DNA of 64,000 nt. It comes from Granulicella paludicola. GTDB lineage: Bacteria; Acidobacteriota; Terriglobia; Terriglobales; Acidobacteriaceae. The position numbers were made by a program, and so were the translations under genes. Of this stretch, positions 8,756-15,987 are shown piece by piece. Within the stretch, counting starts at the first letter, position 1. Each line of letters starts with the position of its first letter. The stretch is from positions 806,001-870,000 of the forward strand of contig NZ_JAGSYC010000025.1 of NCBI RefSeq assembly GCF_025685545.1, written 5' to 3'. The notes under the pieces are model-generated. The model had not been told where the DNA came from, did no database searches, and saw only the letters and a program-made list of their open reading frames with translations.

Positions 8756-10168
8756 TTATTCACATTTCAAAACTTGCGCCCAGGCCGTGGCTAAATCCGC
8801 CTTCAAATAGGCATAAAGCTGCGCCCGGCCTTCTTCATCCGCGCCTCTCAGAACCGCCGACGGATGCACCGTTGCGTATACATGCCTCGCGTGTGTGCTC
8901 TCCTGAGGCTCTCCGCGTTGCTTCATCAAAGCAAAGGTGCCACCCAGCAGCGACTTCGCTGCCGACGCGCCGAGACACAGAATCACCGACGGCTTCACCG
9001 CGTCGATCTCCGCCAGCAGCCACGGTCTACACGCACTAATCTCGCTCATCTTGGGGTTCTGATGCAGCCGAAACTTCCCCCTCGATACAAACTTGAAGTG
9101 CTTCACCGCATTCGTCACATACACCTGTTCAGCATCGATGCCCAACTCCTCCATCGCCCGCCGCAGGATAGCTCCTGCCGGTCCAATAAAGGGCTCGCCC
9201 TGCAAGTCCTCCTGGTCGCCCGGCTGCTCCCCTACCAGCATGAGAGCGGCGTGGGCAGCTCCGGCACCCGGCACTACCTGCGTTGCATGTCGAAACAGAT
9301 CGCAGCCTTCGCAGCGCGGCAGAGCTTCTCGTAGGACGGTAAGTGTGTGCTCCTCTGGGACGAAAGGTGCTGCCGTCGGCTGCCGTGATTGTCGTATCAT
9401 CATCGACTGCACTCGGCTCTCGGCCTTCTGCATAAGGTTTGGCAGCTGCGTGAGTTCGGGTAGATTCTTCCAGTACCTCACCGGCATCTCAGCTCGCATT
9501 GCCTTTGGGTTCACTCGGGCAGGATTGAAGATCGCACCATAGTAACTGCGCCAGAGGCCTTCGAGTTCATCGGCCTGCGGCGCTGTCTCTCGTGGAACAC
9601 CTGGCCCAAAGATCAACTCCTTCGTCTCCGGCCGCCAACTCACGCACTCGTCGGGAGTCAGGATCGCCCACCGCATCACCGCAAATCGCTCCGCAAAAAA
9701 TGGCGCCGCCAAAGGAACGATCCGATGGTCTGGTTCATGCCAGGCGACAAACTGTTCGCCATCCTCGTCCACAATCCTGCGAAAGCGCACGAACGCGTGC
9801 ATCTTGTGCAGGTCTCGCCGCACCTGTTGCTCCAGCCTTCCAAACTCAGCGACATCCGCATCCAACTCCATGCGCAGCAACCGTCGTTCAGACTGCAAAC
9901 GCCACAGCACCCGATACAGAAGGTTCCATCTTCGCGCCTCCCTATGCGCCGCCACAGAGCGTGCGCGCTCGAGGAACTCCTTAGGCACATGAGGCCGCGC
10001 CACCATTGCCCCTTGTGGCTCGTCTTCAGCTTGCAGCGTAAGCAAGCCAGATACCGGCACCGTCGCATCTGCGAGATTGATCTCCTCCGGCCTGTATCCA
10101 TCCTTCAAAGCCTCCCGCGCCACCTCGCGCCACGCTTCAAACGTGGGGGCGACCTCTACGCGGCGCAC
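8756..10168 (-). CDS. udgX: DUF4130 - UdgX family uracil-DNA-binding/glycosylase fusion
   Basis: The longest frame starts at 10552 but overlaps the upstream gene heavily; GTG at 10168 follows that gene's stop by 2 bases and gives a clean 470-residue protein. Residues about 1-250 are the DUF4130 domain usually paired with a radical SAM repair protein. Residues about 280-470 are UdgX: GEQPGDQEDLQGEPFIGPAG, then the R-loop region VKHFKF...GKFRLHQNP with His369, then VHPSAVLR. His369 matches the His that UdgX uses to bind uracil-DNA covalently. Cys286, Cys289, Cys380 and Cys398 are candidate 4Fe-4S ligands. The usual KRRIH loop is KFRLH here. Cytoplasmic DNA repair role; partner is the preceding radical SAM gene. 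Confidence 0.9.
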   Translation of the reverse strand: MRRVEVAPTFEAWREVAREALKDGYRPEEINLADATVPVSGLLTLQAEDEPQGAMVARPHVPKEFLERARSVAAHREARRWNLLYRVLWRLQSERRLLRMELDADVAEFGRLEQQVRRDLHKMHAFVRFRRIVDEDGEQFVAWHEPDHRIVPLAAPFFAERFAVMRWAILTPDECVSWRPETKELIFGPGVPRETAPQADELEGLWRSYYGAIFNPARVNPKAMRAEMPVRYWKNLPELTQLPNLMQKAESRVQSMMIRQSRQPTAAPFVPEEHTLTVLREALPRCEGCDLFRHATQVVPGAGAAHAALMLVGEQPGDQEDLQGEPFIGPAGAILRRAMEELGIDAEQVYVTNAVKHFKFVSRGKFRLHQNPKMSEISACRPWLLAEIDAVKPSVILCLGASAAKSLLGGTFALMKQRGEPQESTHARHVYATVHPSAVLRGADEEGRAQLYAYLKADLATAWAQVLKCE

Positions 10169-10170
10169 AA

Positions 10171-11400
10171 TTAGACCTGCCCCGAAAGCGCACTTGAGGC
10201 TGCAAAGAGCTCCATCTGAGCCGTGGGCATCGCCCCTGCAGCTGGAGCCGTCGGGAGATGATCTGCCGCAACCACATAGCCCGCGACGCTCTTCACCCGC
10301 ACATGCAGCTTCCGCAGGTCTTCCATCGACATCCGGTGATACGTTCGTATGCGCAGAATCCTCTCGACATTGCGATGACCTATCCCCGGCACACGCAACA
10401 AAGCCTCTCTCGGCGCGGCGTTCACGTCGACAGGATAAAACTCCGGGTGGGCTTTGGCCCATGTCGTCTTCGGATCTTCGTCGAGCGACAACTGCGGCGC
10501 GCTCTCTGTCGTAATCTCCTCCGCGCTGAAGCCGTAGAAGCGCATCAACCAATCCGCTTGGTAGAGCCGGTGCTCTCTCATCAGCGGAGTTGCCTTCAAC
10601 GGCAACCGAGCATCCGCCTCCGGATAGGGGCTGAACCCCGTGTAATAGATTCGCCGCAGCTTATATCCGCCATACAAAGTGCTGGCGCGCAGAATGATCT
10701 GCCGGTCCGTCGTTTCCGTTGCGCCCACCACCATTTGCGTCGACTGTCCTGCAGGCGCGAACTTCGGCGCACTTCGAAGCGCCTTCCCCTCGTCCTCCGC
10801 AGCGTCTTTCTTCGCGCGAATCTGTCCCATCGTGCCTTCGATGACTACAGCCTTCTTCTCCGGTGCAAGCTGCACCAGATCGCTCTGGCTCGGTAGCTCG
10901 ATATTCACGCTCAGTCGATCAGCCCATCTTCCAGCCTCCTGCACCAGCCGCTCATCGCATCCCGCAATCGTCTTCAGATGTATGTATCCGCCAAAGTGAT
11001 GGACGCTCCGTAATGTCTTTGCAACCTCGATCAATTGTTCCATCGTGTAATCCGGAGACTGAATGATCCCTGAAGAGAGAAACAGCCCTTCGATGTAGTT
11101 CCGCTTGTAAAAATCAAGCGTCAGCCCCACGACTTCTTGCGGACTGAACCGCGCTCTGCGAATGTCACTCGACACCCGGTTTACGCAGAACACGCAGTCG
11201 TACGTGCAATAGTTTGTCAACAGTATCTTCAGCAGTGAAACGCATCGACCATCCGGCGTATAGCTATGGCATATCCCCATGCCGTCGGTGTGTCCTACGC
11301 CTTTGCTATTGCCGGCTCGCTTAGCTCCCGAGCTCGCGCAGGAAGCATCGTACTTCGCTGCGTCCGCTAGTATTTCGAGTTTGTTTTGCACACTCAGCAT
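10171..11400 (-). CDS. putative DNA modification/repair radical SAM protein linked to UdgX
   Basis: 409 residues from ATG at 11400, chosen because AGGGA lies 7 bases upstream and the family typically begins with a KLEILADAAKYDxSCxSSG block near residue 7. Radical SAM cysteines are Cys65, Cys69 and Cys72 (NYCTYDCVFC). A C-terminal helix-hairpin-helix (APREALLRVPGIGHRNVERI) suggests DNA contact. This is the family that occurs next to UdgX/DUF4130 across bacteria; its chemistry is unproven but lesion reversal similar to spore photoproduct lyase has been proposed. Two bases separate it from udgX, so they form a two-gene operon, isolated from hpt by a terminator. Confidence 0.9.
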   Translation of the reverse strand: MLSVQNKLEILADAAKYDASCASSGAKRAGNSKGVGHTDGMGICHSYTPDGRCVSLLKILLTNYCTYDCVFCVNRVSSDIRRARFSPQEVVGLTLDFYKRNYIEGLFLSSGIIQSPDYTMEQLIEVAKTLRSVHHFGGYIHLKTIAGCDERLVQEAGRWADRLSVNIELPSQSDLVQLAPEKKAVVIEGTMGQIRAKKDAAEDEGKALRSAPKFAPAGQSTQMVVGATETTDRQIILRASTLYGGYKLRRIYYTGFSPYPEADARLPLKATPLMREHRLYQADWLMRFYGFSAEEITTESAPQLSLDEDPKTTWAKAHPEFYPVDVNAAPREALLRVPGIGHRNVERILRIRTYHRMSMEDLRKLHVRVKSVAGYVVAADHLPTAPAAGAMPTAQMELFAASSALSGQV

Positions 11401-11511
11401 CGCCATATCCCTATTCAACGCCATCTCTGGGAGAGAACACAAGGCGAAAGTAATCCGCGCTTTCATGACGGAAAAACTGGCAGCAGCTATGTTCTTTGGC
11501 CATACGGTCGG

Positions 11512-11549
11512 ACACAAAAATGCGGCCACGACATCTCGCCGTGGCCGCT
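11512..11549 (-). terminator. Rho-independent terminator of hpt
   Basis: On the minus strand, 14 bases after the hpt stop, GCGGCCACG pairs perfectly with CGTGGCCGC across a 9-base loop, followed by ATTTTTG. It separates hpt from the downstream radical SAM/udgX operon. Confidence 0.85.
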
Positions 11550-11562
11550 CTTTCGCCTGCCG

Positions 11563-12132
11563 CTAGTGTCCCGGAACGGTCTCCGGGAAGATGCGGATAT
11601 CCGCCACACCACGGTAACGCTCGGCATAGTCCATGCCATAGCCAATCACAAAGCGGTTTGGAATCTGGAAGCAGGTGTAGTCCGATTCGATCGGCACGAG
11701 GCGCCGTTCCGGCTTGTCCAGGCAGGTCGCAATTTTCAGCGAAGCTGGCTTGTGCTGCAACATCAGTCCTCGCAAATAGCTCAGCGTCAGACCCGTATCA
11801 AGAATGTCCTCCACGAGGATCACGTGCTTGCCTTCGATTGGGTTGTCGATATCCTTGATGAGCTTCACCGCGCCCGATGACACGCGCGCGCGCCCATAAC
11901 TCGACACCGCAACAAAGTCGAATGTGTTATCTACCGAGATCGAACGCGCAAGGTCGGCGAGAAAGATTGCCGCGCCCTTCAGCACGCCGATCAGCACAAC
12001 CGTCTGTCCTGCGTAGTCTTCGGAGATCTGCTTGCCAATCGACTGCACACGTTCGGCAATCTGATCGACAGAGAACAGGACTTCCATGGAGAGGGGATCG
12101 ACGTAAGGGGGCAAAGAAGTAGCCATTGGCAC
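11563..12132 (-). CDS. hpt: hypoxanthine phosphoribosyltransferase
   Basis: 189 residues. The PRPP-binding signature VILVEDILDTGLTLSYL and the N-terminal GVLKGAAIFLADL block identify a purine salvage phosphoribosyltransferase making IMP (and GMP) from base plus PRPP. SSYGRARVSSG is the flexible catalytic loop. Start could be ATG 12132 or ATG 12126. It is divergent from lgt, whose start is 98 bases to the right, and ends at its own terminator. Confidence 0.92.
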   Translation of the reverse strand: MPMATSLPPYVDPLSMEVLFSVDQIAERVQSIGKQISEDYAGQTVVLIGVLKGAAIFLADLARSISVDNTFDFVAVSSYGRARVSSGAVKLIKDIDNPIEGKHVILVEDILDTGLTLSYLRGLMLQHKPASLKIATCLDKPERRLVPIESDYTCFQIPNRFVIGYGMDYAERYRGVADIRIFPETVPGH

Positions 12133-12230
12133 AGAGTAGCGCGAAACCCGCCTCCACCGCCATGAGGAAAACCTGTCCCAGCCCCTCGCAGTCCTTATCC
12201 AACGCCATAACCCCTATACTGAAAGACTGC

Positions 12231-13094
12231 ATGTACCCATATATCCATCTTGGCTCGTTCCACGTCGGCACCTTCGGCCTCTTACTCTGGCTGGCTGCCG
12301 TCTTCGCGACCGTCGTCATGTTCCGTAACTTCGAGCGCAACGGCGTTGACACCGACGCTCTGAACGTCGTCACCATGGTCGTCCTCGCCGGTATCGTCGG
12401 AGCTAAGCTCTGGCACGAACTCGAAAACCCCCGGGAACTCGCCATGGCCTGGCACCAGATCCTGCTCCCCGGCCTCAGCCAGCCCGGCCCCGTTCTGATC
12501 GGCTTCCTGCATTGGTTTGCGGCTGGATTCGCTTGGTACGGAGGCCTTGTCGCAGGCATCATCACGCTTTACTGGCAGGGCGCTATCGGTCGATTCAAAG
12601 GCCCTGCAGAAGGCGTTCCCGGCCCACGCCTCGGCGGAATTCGTATGCTAGACCTCGCAGCTCCGGCGGCTGCTCTCGGTTATGGCATTGGCCGCATCGG
12701 CTGCCTCACCTCCGGCGACGGAGACTACGGCATCAACACCACGCTCCCCTGGGGAGTTCACATGGCGAAGGACGCCCTCGTCCCTCCCACTCCGCCCGAC
12801 GCCCTCGTGCAGCCCACGCCACTCTACGAGCTTCTCTTCTCGCTCGTCGTCTTCTGGATTCTCTGGAAACTCGGCAGTAAGCACAAGCCTGTCGGCTGGC
12901 TCACCGGCCTCTATCTCATTCTTGCTGGCATCGGTCGCTTCCTCGTTGAGTTCGTCCGCGTCAATCCGCGCCTCTACTGGGGCATGTCGAACGCACAGGT
13001 AGCTGCTCTCGGCAGCATCATCCTCGGCGGCATTGTCATGCTATGGTCCGCAAGGGCCAACAAGCAGTGGCCACCTTACCTCCGCACCGAATAA
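12231..13094 (+). CDS. lgt: phosphatidylglycerol:prolipoprotein diacylglyceryl transferase (Lgt)
   Basis: 287 residues from ATG 12231; the longer frame from 12126 adds a tail overlapping hpt and is not expected. Multiple membrane segments, the FAWYGGLVAG block, GIGRIGCLTSGDGDYGI, PTPLYELL and GRFLVEFVRVNP match Lgt in order. The catalytic Arg of the GRxGN signature is kept but the Asn is Cys here, and the His of the HGG motif is Tyr; this variant occurs in several non-proteobacterial lineages. Lgt attaches diacylglycerol to the lipobox Cys at the inner membrane. lspA, the next enzyme in lipoprotein maturation, is at 19018, and a candidate substrate lipoprotein at 32939. Confidence 0.88.
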   Translation: MYPYIHLGSFHVGTFGLLLWLAAVFATVVMFRNFERNGVDTDALNVVTMVVLAGIVGAKLWHELENPRELAMAWHQILLPGLSQPGPVLIGFLHWFAAGFAWYGGLVAGIITLYWQGAIGRFKGPAEGVPGPRLGGIRMLDLAAPAAALGYGIGRIGCLTSGDGDYGINTTLPWGVHMAKDALVPPTPPDALVQPTPLYELLFSLVVFWILWKLGSKHKPVGWLTGLYLILAGIGRFLVEFVRVNPRLYWGMSNAQVAALGSIILGGIVMLWSARANKQWPPYLRTE

Positions 13095-13110
13095 CAATAC
13101 CCTCAAGTAT

Positions 13111-13145
13111 TGTCACCCTGAGCGCAGCGAAGGACCTGCTTCTGG
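13111..13145 (+). repeat. dispersed short repeat, TGTCACCCTGAGCG type
   Basis: TGTCACCCTGAGCGCAGCGA followed by AGGACCTGCTTCT matches 18384-18417 (29 of the first 34 bases or better) and, more distantly, 25885-25920 on the minus strand. It lies just past the lgt stop. Such elements are dispersed in many Acidobacteria genomes; mechanism of spread unknown. Confidence 0.7.
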
Positions 13146-13211
13146 AACCACCACCATCTGGGTTCCACATGCCCTGACTCTGGGAGATGGGGTTCGCGCC
13201 CCCAGTGTCTC

Positions 13212-13922
13212 CTACAACCGCCGCAAAAACGCCCTCGCCTGCTCCAGCTCAGGAAACAGCCTCTCCTCAGCCTGGAACGCCCGCGAATGCACACACCGTC
13301 GACCTGCCCGCACCGTCACCGGATGCTTCAGGTGCAGCATCTCGTGGTACAGCAGATATTCGATTGCATACCTCGGCGTCCCTGGCCTGTCGAACACGCG
13401 ACTCACCACGATCGTGTTGTGGGCAGCGTCGTAATGGCCAAGCATCCGCTTAGCCACATGCGCGCTCCACGTTAACGTAGGCCTTCCAAGCAAGCCAAAG
13501 AAGAAGCGCGTATTCACCGACTCGAACACCTCATCCAGATCGTAGAGATGTCCCTGCGGTGAGGTCAGCACCTTGCGCCCGCGGTCCTTTCGAATCCGTT
13601 CCGCCTGCCTCGACACCGCCTCCGACTGCGTATACCGCCGATACCGATCCGCAAATACCGGCTCAATCGGCTTCCGGTACAGCTTCGCCAGCAGGATGTG
13701 CGCAATCGCACGATGCACGCTCTCAGGCGCTGACTCCAGCAAATCGCTCAATCGCACGATCAACTGCCCATCACGCAAGCGGATTGTCGTATTCAAACTT
13801 GTGAAACGTCGAAACTTGATCTCAAGCGCAGGCATCGGAGCGCGCGGCCTCAGACCCCGGTACTCCTCTGCGAAGACCGTGTGTACTGACTCAGGAACGA
13901 TAGGAAGGGAAGTGCGCGCCAC
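13212..13922 (-). CDS. SprT-like / M48-type zinc metalloprotease-fold protein
   Basis: 236 residues. The zinc motif HEMLH (in YLLYHEMLHLKHPV) with a downstream HSRAFQAEE third-ligand region identifies a zincin of the SprT/WLM type. The N-terminal half is helical and basic, without signal peptide or membrane span, so it should be cytoplasmic. SprT-like proteins can act on DNA-bound proteins, but many bacterial members are uncharacterised. It lies 41 bases left of the PaiB-like gene on the same strand. Confidence 0.75.
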   Translation of the reverse strand: MARTSLPIVPESVHTVFAEEYRGLRPRAPMPALEIKFRRFTSLNTTIRLRDGQLIVRLSDLLESAPESVHRAIAHILLAKLYRKPIEPVFADRYRRYTQSEAVSRQAERIRKDRGRKVLTSPQGHLYDLDEVFESVNTRFFFGLLGRPTLTWSAHVAKRMLGHYDAAHNTIVVSRVFDRPGTPRYAIEYLLYHEMLHLKHPVTVRAGRRCVHSRAFQAEERLFPELEQARAFLRRL

Positions 13923-13963
13923 TCTTTAACGCTATCACCATGCAGCCTGCGGCTTTCCTCAGC

Positions 13964-14611
13964 CTACTCCGTAGCGAAGTCGGCGCGCTCTGCCACCAGC
14001 ACACTCATCGTATTGCTCTGATCGGTTCCCAGCACCGCCAGTCCCTCAATCACGCCACGTTTCTCTGGCTCGCGCTTGTTCTGGCTGACCTTCCACTTGC
14101 CCTCGAGCCGCCGAATCACGATCTCAAATCCAACGATCCCATTCACAAGCTGTCGCACATACTCCGCAGGAGCATCGCTTACCTTCCAGGGCATCGCACG
14201 TCCAGCCTCATTCGCATCCGTTAGCGATTCCAGGTGTGCCAGCAGCCACTCCGCATCCTGCACCACCTTCAGAGGCCCATAGGCATGGATCACAACATAG
14301 TTCCACGTCGGAACCTCCTTACCAGTTTCATGCTTGCTGGGGTACCAGGTGGGCGTAATGTAATATTCCGGCCCCGCAAAAATCGCCAGCGCATCCAACG
14401 AAGCATCAGCGTTCTTCCACTGCCCATTCGCTCGCGCTACATGCCCGCGCAGCACGCCGAACTCCAAATCACCCTTATGCAGCACCATCGGCAGATGCGT
14501 AGCGAACAGTTCGCCCGCGTTCAATGTCACAAGACTCGCCAGCGGATGGCTCCGCATCAGTTCATGCAGCACCGGCAGCCGCGTCTCTTCATTCGCCTTG
14601 GGAATGTACAT
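13964..14611 (-). CDS. PaiB-like FMN-binding split-barrel protein
   Basis: 215 residues starting MYIPKANEET, the hallmark of the PaiB family (also called FMN-binding negative transcriptional regulator). Blocks HPLASLVTL, LFATHLPMVL, GPEYYITPTWYPSK and VPTWNYVVIHAYG match the flavin-reductase-like split barrel. Bacillus PaiB affects protease and sporulation gene expression; most homologs are uncharacterised. The TPR gene lies 14 bases upstream, so it may be read from the ileS-lspA-uvrA-TPR transcript. Confidence 0.85.
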   Translation of the reverse strand: MYIPKANEETRLPVLHELMRSHPLASLVTLNAGELFATHLPMVLHKGDLEFGVLRGHVARANGQWKNADASLDALAIFAGPEYYITPTWYPSKHETGKEVPTWNYVVIHAYGPLKVVQDAEWLLAHLESLTDANEAGRAMPWKVSDAPAEYVRQLVNGIVGFEIVIRRLEGKWKVSQNKREPEKRGVIEGLAVLGTDQSNTMSVLVAERADFATE

Positions 14612-14625
14612 CCGGGCCTCCGCTA

Positions 14626-15963
14626 TTAGTGCTCATGCTCCAACGCTACAAGACGATGCTTCGCCTCGAACTCCTGGTCCGGAAACTTCCCGCCAGCCAC
14701 CGCCAGAAACGCCTTATAGCTCGCCCGCGCCTCCTTCACCTGATGCAGAGCATCATGAGAGATCGCCTCCAGAAACAGAGACGAAGGGGAATCCGGCAGC
14801 ACCGTCGACCGGGCCGCAAGCGCCATCAGACTCGTCTTCGGGTCCTTGTTCTTCGAAGCCGAGAACGCCAGATGCTCAGCCGTCTCTCCCCACGCATCGT
14901 CGTCGTCAAACTCCTTGCGCATAGCGAATGCCTTTGCCAGCACGGCCTGCGCCTGCGCATACTTCTCAAGACGCACCTCAGCCGAGCCCAGATCATCCAG
15001 CAACGCCGGATCATTCGGCGTCTTTGCGGCAAGCTCGAGGTACAGCTTCTCCGCACTCGCCTCGTCGTTCTGCGTCTCATACAGATGCGCCAGCACCTTG
15101 GTCATCTCGGCATTCGCCGCAAACTTGGCATCGCTCGCACGTAGCTCGACCATCATCGGAATCGCAGCGGAGGCCTTATTCTCTGCCGCATAGATTGGCA
15201 CAGCCTGCGCCACCAGTCGCGGATCGCCCGGATGCTCCTTCAACCCCTGCGTCACCACCGTATCTGCCTCATCCAGCTTCTTCTGCTGCGCCAGGGTATG
15301 CGCCAGCCCAGCCGTTGCCTCCGTATCTTCAGGAGTCAGTGTAAGTGCCCGCCGAAACGCCGTCTCAGCCAGCGCAGGCTCCCCCATCTGTTCACTCAAC
15401 TCAGCCCCGAGCAACACATCTGCAGGCGTCTCCGGTGTCAGCTTCAGCGCGGCAAACAGCGCATTTTGCGCTCCGATAGGATCTTCACCATCGTCTAAAC
15501 TAGCCAATGCTCGAAATGCTCGCCCACGCAGCTCCGCTGGTGCCATCTGTGTATTCGCAGCGGCCAGCAACTCATCCTTCGCCTTTTGACTTCTGCCCGC
15601 ACGAGCATCCAACAGGCCCAGAGCAACCTTCGGTTCCGCAAGGCTGTCGTCGGCCGCAATCGCAGCCGCGTATGCCTTCGCTGCAACCTCATCATGCTCG
15701 TTGTGGTCCGCCGCAAAGCCCAGGTCATATTGAACGCGAGCATCCTTCGGATGATTGCCTGCAAGGATTGTCAGCTTCGCCTCAGCCCCCGCAAAGTCCC
15801 CATGCTCCAGCAGCTTTTCTGCCTCTGCAATCTGCGCACTCGCCGCGTTTTCAGCCGAGTGGTCATCGACGCTATGCGTCCCCGGCGGCAGGTCCTGCGC
15901 AAACCCCACCACAGCGGCAAACATCACCACCCCTACCGCCGCTGTCAGTTTTACCGTTTTCAC
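14626..15963 (-). CDS. secreted tetratricopeptide-repeat protein
   Basis: 445 residues with a signal peptide (MKTVKLTAAVGVVMFAAVVG, cleavage near FAQ). The remainder is a chain of TPR helices, for example AEAKLTILAGNHPKDARVQY, AVLGL-type repeats near 100, ETAFRRALTLTPEDTEATAG and AKLYLELAAKTPNDPALLDD. TPR arrays mediate protein-protein contacts; periplasmic members often sit with outer-membrane assembly or transport. No catalytic domain seen. It starts 25 bases left of the uvrA stop on the same strand, at the end of the ileS-lspA-uvrA run. Confidence 0.8.
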   Translation of the reverse strand: MKTVKLTAAVGVVMFAAVVGFAQDLPPGTHSVDDHSAENAASAQIAEAEKLLEHGDFAGAEAKLTILAGNHPKDARVQYDLGFAADHNEHDEVAAKAYAAAIAADDSLAEPKVALGLLDARAGRSQKAKDELLAAANTQMAPAELRGRAFRALASLDDGEDPIGAQNALFAALKLTPETPADVLLGAELSEQMGEPALAETAFRRALTLTPEDTEATAGLAHTLAQQKKLDEADTVVTQGLKEHPGDPRLVAQAVPIYAAENKASAAIPMMVELRASDAKFAANAEMTKVLAHLYETQNDEASAEKLYLELAAKTPNDPALLDDLGSAEVRLEKYAQAQAVLAKAFAMRKEFDDDDAWGETAEHLAFSASKNKDPKTSLMALAARSTVLPDSPSSLFLEAISHDALHQVKEARASYKAFLAVAGGKFPDQEFEAKHRLVALEHEH

Positions 15964-15987
15964 TACGCACTACTCCTTACTATCTAC

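Noticed and set aside
10169-10552. N-terminal extension of the UdgX fusion
   Set aside because: Would overlap the radical SAM gene by 380 bases; extra residues are Arg/Cys-rich with no family match.
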